Shown here piece after piece: positions 1 through 6,821 of a DNA stretch of 14,730 nucleotides. Position 1 is the first letter of the stretch, and every line of letters begins with the position of its first letter. Below the pieces are notes generated by a model that made no database searches, was not told the DNA's origin, and was given only the letters and a program-made list of their open reading frames with translations. The DNA comes from Hadesarchaea archaeon (GTDB lineage: Archaea > Hadarchaeota > Hadarchaeia > Hadarchaeales > Hadarchaeaceae): contig JAOUPD010000019.1 in NCBI GenBank assembly GCA_029880065.1, positions 1 to 14,730 on the forward strand, read 5' to 3'. Position numbers and translations under genes: made by a program.

Positions 1-297
1 CCAGAAGTCATCAAGGCCAAGAGCCCACGCGAATATCCGAAACACATCACGGTTGGCAGGGATGGCCTAATCATCGAGTGGTCTGGTTACGCAGGTCTGC
101 TCTTGCCTCAGGTGCCCGTCGAGTGGAGGTGGGGTACTGAGGAGTTCCTCTCACATACCTGCATGAAAGCTGGGTTGACGCCCGACTACTGGCTCCGTGA
201 GGGGGTGCGCATAAGCAAGTTTTCAGCCCAAGTGTTTAAAGAGAGAAAACCCTGTGGCGAAATCGACGAACGCGCGCTCACCGGGAGAAAAGATTGA
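1..297 (+). CDS. AMMECR1-family protein, 3' end (5' part outside window)
   Basis: Reading frame 1 is open from the first base to a TGA at 295-297 and gives the last 98 residues of a protein. The fragment carries the diagnostic C-terminal part of the AMMECR1 family (TIGR00296): ITVGRDGLIIEW, then SGLLLPQ-like AGLLLPQVPVEWRW, EEFLSHTCMKAGL, and an AQVFKE segment near the end. The family is conserved from archaea to humans and its biochemical activity is not settled; a role in a nucleic-acid or modification process has been suggested only from fold and context. The gene is cut by the window edge, so its start and operon partners cannot be seen. The next gene starts 78 bases downstream behind its own promoter-like sequence, so this gene probably ends its transcript here. 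The family call is firm; the function is unknown. Confidence 0.9.
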   Translation, partial: PEVIKAKSPREYPKHITVGRDGLIIEWSGYAGLLLPQVPVEWRWGTEEFLSHTCMKAGLTPDYWLREGVRISKFSAQVFKERKPCGEIDERALTGRKD

Positions 298-330
298 AGG
301 AATTTCCGAGCTTTTAAAAACAAAACCAAC

Positions 331-340
331 CTTTAAATAC
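331..340 (+). promoter_or_regulatory. TATA box for the coiled-coil/membrane-protein pair
   Basis: CTTTAAATAC lies in an A/T-rich gap of 78 bases, 35-45 bases upstream of the ATG at 376. A start about 25 bases downstream would leave a short leader carrying GAGGTGAG at 365-372, a good archaeal ribosome-binding site. Assignment rests on sequence and spacing only. Confidence 0.6.
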
Positions 341-375
341 CCGAAATCTCAAAAAATCAAGGGAGAGGTGAGGAG

Positions 376-615
376 ATGGAACAAATCTCAAGAGATGAGC
401 GTATTTCATCTATTGAAAACAAATTAAATTCATTAATTCAAAGATTATCAACTTTGGAGCGTAGATTGAGCATTTTAGAGCGTTCCCCTGGCACTTTGAA
501 GGTACCGACACCCCCACCGAAGCCAACCTCTTCTCAGCCTACCAAGATAAACCACAACTACCTCAACCGAGCTATAAGAACTGCGCGACGTGACTACGAG
601 CGAAAATACAGGTAG
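376..615 (+). CDS. Small coiled-coil protein, unknown function
   Basis: This 79-residue protein matches no family I recognise. Residues about 8-36 form a short amphipathic heptad pattern rich in Ile and Leu (ISSIENKLNSLIQRL, then LERRL, ILERS), as expected for a dimeric or trimeric coiled coil. A proline-rich linker follows (VPTPPPKPTSSQPT, about 43-56). The tail is strongly basic and probably helical, with several Arg/Lys in the last 20 residues. There is no signal peptide and no membrane segment. The ATG at 376 sits 3 bases after GAGGTGAG, and a TATA box lies upstream, so the gene is well supported despite its size. It is followed after 21 bases by a membrane-protein gene on the same strand. 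A soluble coiled-coil partner of that membrane protein is a reasonable inference, but nothing in the sequence proves it. Confidence 0.7.
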   Translation: MEQISRDERISSIENKLNSLIQRLSTLERRLSILERSPGTLKVPTPPPKPTSSQPTKINHNYLNRAIRTARRDYERKYR

Positions 616-636
616 TCCGACATCATCGGTGAAGCG

Positions 637-1197
637 ATGCGCGGTGAATACTGGCACGCCGCATTTTGGTTGTTAGTTGTTGGAAGCTGGGTTTTCGGCG
701 TCGCTTATGGACGATGGGGCGGTGGTGGGGAATTCTTCGTTGACCTCAGCCAAGCCGTGCGCGTACCCTCGCCGCTCGAACTAGGTGCTTGGTGGCAGCC
801 GCTCGTTTACTTCGCATTCACCGTACTCGCGACCTTCGTGCTCGCCCAGCTCTTCTTCGGTGTGGGCGCTGCTGTCTTCCTTTTCTCGCGAGGGATTTAT
901 GACAGCGTGCTCATCACCCAACTCGAGCAAATGGTGGGAGGTTGGTCCTTCCCTAATATCCCGACCAACGAGTTCTGGGTGGTCCTGTTCATCGTGCTCA
1001 TCTTGGCCGTGAATCTGCCGCTCTGCCTGTGGGCCGCGCATCTGGGTACTCAGCGGGCAATACGAATGTGGTATCGTCTCCGTGGAAGGCCCCTAAAGCC
1101 AGAGACTAGCGCGGGGCCAGTGCCGACCTTGTTGCTTATCCTCGCCGCCTCGGTAGCCGCGGGCCTAGTTGGAGCGTTAGTTATCTCTTATGCGTAA
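637..1197 (+). CDS. Polytopic membrane protein, unknown function
   Basis: This 186-residue protein has four likely membrane segments: about residues 7-25, 53-85 (long, VYFAFTVLATFVLAQLFFGV), 113-137 (FWVVLFIVLILAVNLPLCLW) and 163-185. A glycine/tryptophan-rich loop follows the first segment, and a basic loop (QRAIRMWYRLRGRP) lies between the last two. The FGVGAAVFLFSRGIYDS and NLPLCLWAAHLG stretches are faintly like SpoIIM/DUF95 membrane proteins, but the match is too weak to name it. The ATG at 637 is preceded by GGTGA at 625-629 with a spacing of 7. The preceding coiled-coil gene ends 21 bases upstream, so the two are probably one transcription unit. The stop at 1195-1197 runs directly into the promoter of fbp. 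Confidence 0.75.
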   Translation: MRGEYWHAAFWLLVVGSWVFGVAYGRWGGGGEFFVDLSQAVRVPSPLELGAWWQPLVYFAFTVLATFVLAQLFFGVGAAVFLFSRGIYDSVLITQLEQMVGGWSFPNIPTNEFWVVLFIVLILAVNLPLCLWAAHLGTQRAIRMWYRLRGRPLKPETSAGPVPTLLLILAASVAAGLVGALVISYA

Positions 1198-1198
1198 A

Positions 1199-1221
1199 CT
1201 TTTTAAAGGGGAACTTTTAAA
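1199..1221 (+). promoter_or_regulatory. Promoter region of fbp with two TATA-like boxes
   Basis: Two T/A boxes follow the stop codon at 1195-1197: CTTTTTAAAG (about 1199-1208) and ACTTTTAAAC (about 1213-1222). Starts 25 bases downstream of each would fall near 1228 and 1242, which are upstream of the first and of the second candidate fbp start codon respectively. This is a spacing argument only. Confidence 0.45.
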
Positions 1222-1235
1222 CACAAGGGAGATAC

Positions 1236-2366
1236 ATGAGCGGTGAACAAATGCGAACCACTGTGAGCATAATCAAAGCCGATATAGGCTCTGTGGCTGG
1301 ACATCATACAGTCCACCCCAAACAAATCGAAGCTGCTAAACAACACCTAGAAAAAGCCCGCAAAGAGAACTTGATTACAGACTATTATGTTTTCCACTGC
1401 GGCGACGACTTGGAGCTATTAATGACTCACGGAAATGGAGAAAACAACCCGAAGATACACGAGTTTGCGTGGAACACATTTAAAGAAATAAGTGAAACTG
1501 TCTCTAAGCCGCTAAAGCTTTACGCGGCTGGACAAGATTTGCTGGGCGAAGCCTTCTCGGGCAACGTGAAGGGAATGGGCCCCGGTGTTGCTGAAATGGA
1601 GTTTGAAGAAAGAAAGAGTGAACCCATAGTAGTTTTTGCTGCTGACAAGACAGAACCCGGTGCATGGAACCTTCCGCTATTCAAGATATTCGCGGACCCC
1701 TTTAGCACCGCAGGCTTGGTAATCGACCCGTCCATGCATGGTGGCTTTACATTCAGGGTAATGGATGTCATGGAAAATAAAAACGTAGACTTAGCATGCC
1801 CAGCGGAGATGTACGACGTGATTGCCCTGCTAGGTACCCCGGGACGCTACGTGATCGAAAGGATATATCGCACATCGGACAAACTGTTGGCGTCTGTAGC
1901 GAGCACTTCTAGGCTGAGCCTCATCGCAGGGCGGTATGTTGGAAAGGACGACCCAGTCTGCATTGTAAGAGGACAACACGGCTTGCCGTCCGTAGGCGAA
2001 GTATTGGCGCCTTTCGGCATGCCTCACCTTGTGGCTGGTTGGATGAGGGGCAGTCATCACGGGCCTTTGATGCCAGTTAGTCTGGAAAATGCAAAATGCA
2101 CCTTTTTCGATGGACCTCCAAGGGTTGTTGCCTTAGGTTTCCAGGTCTCAGACGGACACATAGTAGGAGTAAACGAGAATGAACCAGCAGACCTCTTTGA
2201 CGACCCGGCGTTCGACAAGGCTAGGGCTACAGCGAATGAACTGGCCGATTATCTGAGACGCCAAGGAGAATTTATGCCGGCTAGGCTTGGCCCGGATGAG
2301 ATGGAGTACACAACGCTGCCGCAAGTGCTAGACCGTCTAAAAGATCGCCTCAAGCCAATCGCATGA
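1236..2366 (+). CDS. fbp: Fructose-1,6-bisphosphate aldolase/phosphatase
   Basis: This is the bifunctional archaeal FBPA/ase (class V FBPase). It condenses dihydroxyacetone phosphate with glyceraldehyde 3-phosphate and then dephosphorylates the product to fructose 6-phosphate, driving gluconeogenesis. It is 376 residues, full family length. Metal ligands known from the Sulfolobus tokodaii enzyme are all present: D16 (KADIG), H23, D57/D58 (CGDDL), Q100, D137 (ADKTEPGA) and D238. The aldolase pair is Y234/K237 in GRYVGKDDP. Counted from the second methionine (ATG at 1251), these become D11, H18, Y229 and K232, exactly the S. tokodaii numbers. That start also has GGTGA at 1242-1246. The ATG at 1236 has GGGAG at 1227-1231. 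Either start is possible; the longer adds only five residues (MSGEQ). The identity of the enzyme is secure. Confidence 0.97.
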   Translation: MSGEQMRTTVSIIKADIGSVAGHHTVHPKQIEAAKQHLEKARKENLITDYYVFHCGDDLELLMTHGNGENNPKIHEFAWNTFKEISETVSKPLKLYAAGQDLLGEAFSGNVKGMGPGVAEMEFEERKSEPIVVFAADKTEPGAWNLPLFKIFADPFSTAGLVIDPSMHGGFTFRVMDVMENKNVDLACPAEMYDVIALLGTPGRYVIERIYRTSDKLLASVASTSRLSLIAGRYVGKDDPVCIVRGQHGLPSVGEVLAPFGMPHLVAGWMRGSHHGPLMPVSLENAKCTFFDGPPRVVALGFQVSDGHIVGVNENEPADLFDDPAFDKARATANELADYLRRQGEFMPARLGPDEMEYTTLPQVLDRLKDRLKPIA

Positions 2367-2367
2367 A

Positions 2368-2381
2368 TTTGTTTTTCTTTT
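2368..2381 (+). terminator. T-rich terminator after fbp
   Basis: TTTGTTTTTCTTTT begins one base after the fbp stop codon. Oligo-T tracts without a required hairpin are typical archaeal termination signals. The facing gene ends at 2433, so termination is needed here. Confidence 0.6.
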
Positions 2382-2385
2382 AGCC

Positions 2386-2395
2386 GAAAAAATTA
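2386..2395 (-). terminator. T-rich terminator after the DedA/VTT gene
   Basis: On the minus strand this reads TAATTTTTTC, about 40 bases beyond the stop codon of the DedA/VTT gene. It lies back to back with the plus-strand T-tract of fbp, as expected between convergent genes. Confidence 0.45.
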
Positions 2396-2432
2396 CTTGA
2401 AGCAAGAATTAGAATTCCGCTGCTTAACCTTT

Positions 2433-3098
2433 TTAAGATAAGTATTTTTCGACAAGCTTTTCCCAATTGATTCTAAACATTGCGACGACGACTAAGACAA
2501 GCAAAATTGTCGTTGCCACGGCAATTATCATTCCCCCTTCCGCAAACACTGTTCCCGCTGCGACCCCGACGTGAGTGATAATCAAAGACATGAGGAACTT
2601 CCCTAACACACATGGGATAAACACTTTCCAGAGGTTGTAGCGCATCAGACCAAGCGGGATGAAGAGGAGATCATCTGGCAGAGGTGTCAAGGCGAAGATG
2701 AAAACTGCTGGCATTCCAAAACGATCGAAAATCTTTAACATAGCATTAAAACGGCGGTCGTGCTTTTTATTCACGACCCGTCTGCCAACATAACCCAGTC
2801 CATAACCCACGAGCTCGCCCACCGCCGCCCCAAGCCCAGCAACAATGGCAAGCAGGAGGGGATTAAAACCGAATTGTGGTGCACTGATTGTTAACAAAAT
2901 TACGGTGTATGGGATTGGAATTATAACAGATGTGGCACCGATGAAGCTGAGCAGAAAAACACCTAGATAGCCTAACTTGCCCAAATCGCTGAGCATCGCG
3001 TAAAGGTCCTCGCGGGCAAAATATACCACCGCTAGTGCAATAATCACGATGAAGAAGAGAGCTAATAACAAAGCCCTTCGCTGTGTAAATTTCTTCAT
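2433..3098 (-). CDS. DedA/VTT-domain membrane protein with a shared N-terminal module
   Basis: This 221-residue protein (counted from the ATG at 3098) belongs to the DedA/SNARE-associated (VTT) family, whose members act in phospholipid or polyprenyl-phosphate translocation. Family features are the re-entrant region IGATSVIIPIPYTVIL, then GAAVGELVGYGLGYVGRR, the FALTPLPDDLLFIPLG segment, and late hydrophobic helices. The first 40 residues (MKKFTQRR, one membrane helix, then FAREDLYAM) are not normal for the family and recur at the start of the UPF0104 protein at 7375-8409. Three starts are possible: TTG at 3128, GTG at 3107 and ATG at 3098. I prefer the ATG: it has GTGAT four bases upstream and begins with the basic MKKFTQRR just before the helix. 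The gene borders the glycosyltransferase block, which fits a role in envelope lipid handling, but the substrate is unknown. Confidence 0.85.
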   Translation of the reverse strand: MKKFTQRRALLLALFFIVIIALAVVYFAREDLYAMLSDLGKLGYLGVFLLSFIGATSVIIPIPYTVILLTISAPQFGFNPLLLAIVAGLGAAVGELVGYGLGYVGRRVVNKKHDRRFNAMLKIFDRFGMPAVFIFALTPLPDDLLFIPLGLMRYNLWKVFIPCVLGKFLMSLIITHVGVAAGTVFAEGGMIIAVATTILLVLVVVAMFRINWEKLVEKYLS

Positions 3099-3159
3099 TC
3101 GAATCACGCCATCAGGGCTTGCAAACAAACCTGCAACTGATCTCCTCCCGGTAACTACC

Positions 3160-3237
3160 TCATCGCTGATAACCAGCCATGATGAAGAACTCTCTCATGC
3201 GACTGCTCAACCTTCCGCACAGGAACATGCCTGTCAT
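3160..3237 (-). CDS. Possible 25-codon leader ORF upstream of the DedA/VTT gene
   Basis: A short frame begins with ATG at 3237 and ends with TGA at 3160, encoding 25 residues starting MTGMFLCGRL. It is listed because the ATG is preceded by GGTGAT with a three-base spacer, one of the best ribosome-binding sites in the window and nearly identical in arrangement to that of the GT4 gene at 3461. It could be a leader peptide, a small protein or chance. It ends 62 bases before the preferred start of the DedA/VTT gene. Confidence 0.25.
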   Translation of the reverse strand: MTGMFLCGRLSSRMREFFIMAGYQR

Positions 3238-3294
3238 TTGATCACCTGATGTGGTTTTACCCTCGCTCGCAAATACCTAACTTGTGGGTAATAA

Positions 3295-3456
3295 ATGCCT
3301 AGGGCAAAACAACTGCTGGATATCTTTATCATCATGCCAACTTACAACAAACGGAAAAATTTGCCGTTGTTCGTCCAAAGGGTAGGTAAATTTCTGAAGG
3401 GAGTTAAATACGGGCTGATAATCTTAGCCTCAACTCGACAGCCAAAACCAAGGTGA
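3295..3456 (+). pseudogene. Truncated GT2 (dolichol-phosphate-mannose-synthase-like) remnant
   Basis: A 53-codon frame runs from ATG 3295 to TGA 3454-3456. Residues 9-44 read as the start of a DPM1-like family 2 glycosyltransferase: DIFIIMPTYNKRKNLPLFV, then VGKFLKGVKYGLIIL, which matches the usual first strand, the PTYNE(R/K)xNLP loop, the first helix and the second strand. In an intact enzyme the next residues would be the VDDNSPDGT nucleotide-binding motif and the DxD site. Here the frame changes to ASTRQPKPR and stops. The +2 frame over 3432-3458 reads NSTAKTKVI, faintly like the missing NSPDGTAK motif, which would fit decay by small deletions. Without the catalytic part it cannot be an active transferase. 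The TGA lies inside the GGTGAT ribosome-binding site of the next gene, so it may still act in translational coupling. Confidence 0.65.
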
Positions 3457-3460
3457 TTAA

Positions 3461-4555
3461 ATGCGAATAGGCTTCTTCACCGATACCTTCCTACCCCAGC
3501 GAAATGGAGTGGTTACCTCGATCCTGAGCTTCGGCCCGGAACTCGTAAAAAAAGGGCATGAAGTTTTCGTCTTTTGCACCCAATCAAACGTGAAGGAGCA
3601 TCACGGGATGGTAGTGCGCTCATATCCATCTGTAACTTTTAGACCATACCCCGAGTTCAAGATTGCAGTCCCCCGAGGCAGCGGCAGCCTCCCAAAACTC
3701 GATATCGTCCACACCCACGGTCCATTCTCGCTTGGCGTATTCGGACTGAGAGTTGCGAAAAAGCAGGGCGTACCTCCAGTATCCACTTTTCATACAATGC
3801 TCTCTGAATACACTCGATACCTCTCTAGGTTTGGGCGTGGATTACTCAGGAGAGTCACTTGGGAGTACTGCAGATTTTACTACAATCGATGCCACAAAAT
3901 CATCGCCCCCAGCAACGCGTTGAAGAAGATTTTGCTACAACACCAAATCAAGAAATTAATTGCCGTTGTGCCTACCGGCATTGACCTCGACTTCTTCAAA
4001 CCAATCGAGAAAAAAAAAGCTAAGAAAAAACTTGGGATCGATGCTGAGCAAGTTTTCCTAACGCTCGGTAGGATTGGATTTGAGAAAAACATCGACGTCG
4101 TGCTTAAAGCGCTCCAAAATGTTAACGCAAAATTAATTATCGCTGGCAGAGGGCCTGCTGAACGAAAACTCAAAAATCTTAGGAAGAAGCTTGGCCTCCA
4201 GAAAAAGGTTTCATTTGAGGGATATGTGCCTGAAAAATTGAAACCACTTTACTACTCGGCGGCAAACGCGTTTGTAATAGCATCGACAAGCGAAACCCAA
4301 GCGGTAGTCGTGGCGGAGGCCATGGCCTGCGGTACTCCAGTGGTGGGCGCAAATTCCCTCGCAATCCCGGAAATCGTATCTGATGGAAAAAATGGTTATC
4401 TTTTTGGTCCGGGAAACGTCGAACAACTCTCGGAAATTCTGAGATCTTATAGGCCCTCTAATAAAATGCAAACTCACGCTTTAAAAACCGGGCAAAAATT
4501 TTCAGTAGAAAAATGCGCATACAAACTGGAAAAATTTTATAAAAGTCTTTTGTAA
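3461..4555 (+). CDS. GT4-family glycosyltransferase (GT-B fold)
   Basis: This 364-residue enzyme is a retaining nucleotide-sugar-dependent glycosyltransferase of family GT4. The N-terminal Rossmann domain starts MRIGFFTDTFLPQRNGV, whose glycine loop is typical of diacylglycerol or phosphatidylinositol sugar transferases. HTHGPFSLG (84-92) and STFHTM (108-113) are acceptor-side motifs. The domain linker is VPTGIDLDFFKP (170-181), and LGRIGFEKN (202-210) opens the donor domain. The E-x7-E motif is E278-E286 in SETQAVVVAEAMACGTPVV. The nearest functional analogues I recognise are glucosyl-diacylglycerol and PimB-like enzymes, so a membrane glycolipid acceptor is a fair guess. The ATG at 3461 follows GGTGAT with a three-base spacer. 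The gene stands alone on the plus strand, facing the GT2/GT4 pair. Confidence 0.92.
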   Translation: MRIGFFTDTFLPQRNGVVTSILSFGPELVKKGHEVFVFCTQSNVKEHHGMVVRSYPSVTFRPYPEFKIAVPRGSGSLPKLDIVHTHGPFSLGVFGLRVAKKQGVPPVSTFHTMLSEYTRYLSRFGRGLLRRVTWEYCRFYYNRCHKIIAPSNALKKILLQHQIKKLIAVVPTGIDLDFFKPIEKKKAKKKLGIDAEQVFLTLGRIGFEKNIDVVLKALQNVNAKLIIAGRGPAERKLKNLRKKLGLQKKVSFEGYVPEKLKPLYYSAANAFVIASTSETQAVVVAEAMACGTPVVGANSLAIPEIVSDGKNGYLFGPGNVEQLSEILRSYRPSNKMQTHALKTGQKFSVEKCAYKLEKFYKSLL

Positions 4556-4556
4556 A

Positions 4557-4580
4557 CTTTAAGTTTTCAACAATTTTCTC
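4557..4580 (+). terminator. T-rich region after the GT4 gene
   Basis: Several T-runs (CTTT, AGTTTTC, ATTTTCTC) follow the stop at 4553-4555 in a 103-base gap between convergent genes. I see no RNA gene or further reading frame in the rest of this gap. Confidence 0.35.
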
Positions 4581-4658
4581 GACGCTTCCACGCTAAAGAA
4601 TACGATTATGGAAAAATAAAAACGTATGACTTTCGCTGAACACAAAACTATGTAGTTT

Positions 4659-5363
4659 CTATCTAAATGAATGGTACACCTGCGGCTTTCTACCGAGAAA
4701 ATACTGGAATGTTACCCTCGACCAATCCAATATAAGCTTGAATAACCCGAGGTGCTTCAGCCTTCTTCTTGAAGTACGCACAATAACGTGCCTGAGGAAT
4801 ACAATTTTCCCTTTCTTAGAAATTTTCTTGCACAATTCTAAATCTTCTGACGCATTCATGTTTATATCAAATCCGTCAACTTCGAGGAACGGCCTTCGTT
4901 TGTACGCCACACAAGTTCCCGCAAGCCTGGGCTTCCCAATCACGAAAGACGCCATTATGAGAAGATTGAAAAAATAGAATACGGCCTCTTCAAATTGATT
5001 CATTTTTTGAGGTAATATGAATCCCCCAGCCCCAACAAAATTCGGGTCTTTAAAAGTCTTGAGAACTTCGTCTATAAATTGCCGAGTTATTGTGGTATCG
5101 GCATCAAGAAAAACAAGTACATCTCCCTCTGAAATTTTAGCGCCCGTATTTCTCGCTAAGCCCACACCACCGTTCTCCACATTAACCTTTGCATACCTCC
5201 TTGCTATTTCCACTGTTTTATCTCTAGAGCCCCCATCAACGACGATAATCTCCGCTTCTGGGACAACCTTGCGCACGTTTTTCAGAGTCGAAGCGATAAG
5301 CTTCTCTTCGTTCAATGTTGGAACTATTATACTTATTTTCGGCTTCGTCTGAATTGAATACAT
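4659..5363 (-). CDS. GT2-family glycosyltransferase
   Basis: This 234-residue protein is a family 2 (GT-A fold) inverting glycosyltransferase. It starts with ISIIVPTLNEEKLI (10-23). The second strand with the nucleotide-binding Asp is IIVVDGGSRDKT (39-50), and the DxD metal site is D87-A-D89 in VFLDADTT. The acceptor-side ED motif is E173-D174 in ASEDLEL. Hydrophobic stretches at about 127-143 (VFYFFNLLIMASFVIG) and near the C-terminus suggest membrane association. The sequence resembles rSAM/selenodomain-type and TIGR04283-like transferases more than processive enzymes; the sugar and acceptor are unknown. It starts 49 bases after the GT4 gene at 5413-6564 ends and is probably on the same transcript, although GCTATATCTAC at about 5398-5408 could provide its own TATA box. 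Confidence 0.9.
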   Translation of the reverse strand: MYSIQTKPKISIIVPTLNEEKLIASTLKNVRKVVPEAEIIVVDGGSRDKTVEIARRYAKVNVENGGVGLARNTGAKISEGDVLVFLDADTTITRQFIDEVLKTFKDPNFVGAGGFILPQKMNQFEEAVFYFFNLLIMASFVIGKPRLAGTCVAYKRRPFLEVDGFDINMNASEDLELCKKISKKGKIVFLRHVIVRTSRRRLKHLGLFKLILDWSRVTFQYFLGRKPQVYHSFR

Positions 5364-5412
5364 GGCGCCAACCCCCGTTCAGTTAGATAAACGTAGGTAG
5401 ATATAGCAATTT

Positions 5413-6564
5413 TCACTGTGCCCCCTTGAGATAATTATTGTAACTCCGTTCAACTTTTCTTGCTATGACATCAAAATCAAAAACTTTTTCGCTTCTCTCC
5501 CTCGCTTTCCTCGACAGCTTTTTTCTAAGTTTTTCGTCGCCAATCAACGTATTCGCCGCCTCGGCTATTTGCTCTGGGCTGCGCGGTTCAACAAGCAAGC
5601 CACAATCAGAAACTACCTCTGGGATACCGCCGACTTTTGTGGAGATGATCGGATTTTCACACGCCATCGCCTCGAGCAAAACGATTCCAAACGGCTCCCA
5701 TAAGGAAGGCAAAATCGAGAAATCGCTCGCGGAATAATACTCTATCAATTTTCTTAGGGGAATAGGTTGAGACACGAAAATAACCCTCTCTCCGATCCCG
5801 GATTTATTTGCCAACGCTTTCAACCTCTCTAGTTCTGGTCCCCTGCCTATTACCACCGCCTTAAAATCGCGTTTGATTTCCTTTACGGCCTTTATCAAGT
5901 ACTCGACTCCCTTCTGGGGAATAAGCCTACAAACAGTTGTGGAGAGGAACTCGCAGCCAAACTCGTCCTTTAAATCTGTTTTGATTTTCTTGAATTTTTT
6001 CGTGTCGACTCCGTTGAAAATGACCTCTGTCTGCTCTCGGGGGTAATCTTTTGGAACTGTGGCCTCTAAAGTCCATTTACTGTTTGCGATAATTTTATCT
6101 GCCCGCCTCATCACCCGATTACCTAACAAATCGTCGAAAAGTTGCCCTGCTCTATCGATCTCCTTGCTTATCCCCACTGTGCGAGCATTGTGCAGCGTGA
6201 GAAAAAGCGGCTTACTCAAAAATTTTTTCCATATGGCTGTCGATGAGAAGCTTAGGAAAAATCGGTTGTGCAAGTGGATAATATCAGGCTTTTCTTTTTT
6301 ACACACTTTGAAAAAATGATGGGGAAAAAAGAATGGGATAGAGTATGGAGGAGGGAGGAAAGCTGGGAGTTTTCTAAGGATAAGGGCCCTCATTCTGTAT
6401 ACTTTTGTTCCCACCACCACTTCCTCTTTCTTAGTCCCGTGCAACCTAGAAGTGATGACGCTTACAGAATTCTTCTTGGATAAGCGCTTACATAACTCAA
6501 ATATGTAATTCTCCGTGCCGCCTAGGTAGGGGGAGAAAAAAGGGTTTACGTGCAGAATTCTCAT
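5413..6564 (-). CDS. GT4-family glycosyltransferase (GT-B fold)
   Basis: This 383-residue protein is a second GT4 enzyme. It starts MRILHVNPFFSPYLGGTENY, where the GGTE loop is the usual GT4 acceptor-domain signature. HLHNR (97-101) and LTLHN (122-126) follow, then IFNGVDTKKF (182-191) at the domain junction, RLIPQKGVEYLIKAV (213-227) in the donor domain, and the E-x7-E motif E290-E298 in SLWEPFGIVLLEAMA. It is full length for the family. The start codon is preceded by a strong GGAGGTC site (6568-6574). The order GT4 then GT2, 49 bases apart on the minus strand, suggests successive sugar additions to one acceptor. It is not a recent copy of the plus-strand GT4 at 3461: similarity is limited to the family motifs. 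The sugar donor and acceptor cannot be read from the sequence. Confidence 0.93.
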   Translation of the reverse strand: MRILHVNPFFSPYLGGTENYIFELCKRLSKKNSVSVITSRLHGTKKEEVVVGTKVYRMRALILRKLPAFLPPPYSIPFFFPHHFFKVCKKEKPDIIHLHNRFFLSFSSTAIWKKFLSKPLFLTLHNARTVGISKEIDRAGQLFDDLLGNRVMRRADKIIANSKWTLEATVPKDYPREQTEVIFNGVDTKKFKKIKTDLKDEFGCEFLSTTVCRLIPQKGVEYLIKAVKEIKRDFKAVVIGRGPELERLKALANKSGIGERVIFVSQPIPLRKLIEYYSASDFSILPSLWEPFGIVLLEAMACENPIISTKVGGIPEVVSDCGLLVEPRSPEQIAEAANTLIGDEKLRKKLSRKARERSEKVFDFDVIARKVERSYNNYLKGAQ

Positions 6565-6632
6565 TTTGACCTCCAGAAATCTTTTGGGGGCTACATTTAA
6601 AACGTTCTAACAAAATCTCGATTGGGTAATCC
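6565..6632. promoter_or_regulatory. Divergent promoter between GT4 and small membrane-protein gene
   Basis: CATTTAAAAC (about 6594-6603) can be read as a TATA box on either strand. On the minus strand it would start transcription near 6573, just before the GGAGGTC site of the GT4 gene. On the plus strand it would start near 6625, just before the ATG at 6633. Confidence 0.5.
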
Positions 6633-6821
6633 ATGAGGGTAAACTTAAAAAAATGGATTCGGGCAAACAAGGCGTATGTGGCCATCTGGATCTTGATGGG
6701 CCTCATCGTGCTGGGATTAGTCATCTACGAGCTGGGAATCTACACGCTTGTTGTAATTATACCATTTCTTTCCCTATTCATCATCGCCATGGTTAGAATG
6801 GTGCAGGAGCTGAGAAAATGA
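6633..6821 (+). CDS. Small two-helix membrane protein
   Basis: This 62-residue protein has a basic N-terminus (MRVNLKKWIRANK), two membrane helices (about 15-34, AIWILMGLIVLGLVIYELG, and 37-55, TLVVIIPFLSLFIIAMV) and a short charged C-terminal tail (QELRK). I recognise no family. Its TGA (6819-6821) overlaps the ATG of the next gene (6818) in an ATGA arrangement, so the two are translationally coupled and probably work together. The ATG at 6633 follows GGGTAAT, a modest ribosome-binding site that also occurs (GGTAAT) before the Trm112-like gene. The coupling and clean two-helix design make it a credible gene. Confidence 0.75.
   Translation: MRVNLKKWIRANKAYVAIWILMGLIVLGLVIYELGIYTLVVIIPFLSLFIIAMVRMVQELRK

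Noticed and set aside
3461..6564. Recent duplication of the two GT4 genes
   Set aside because: Only general GT4 motifs (E-x7-E, GxD linker, glycine loop) are shared; the rest differs in length and sequence.
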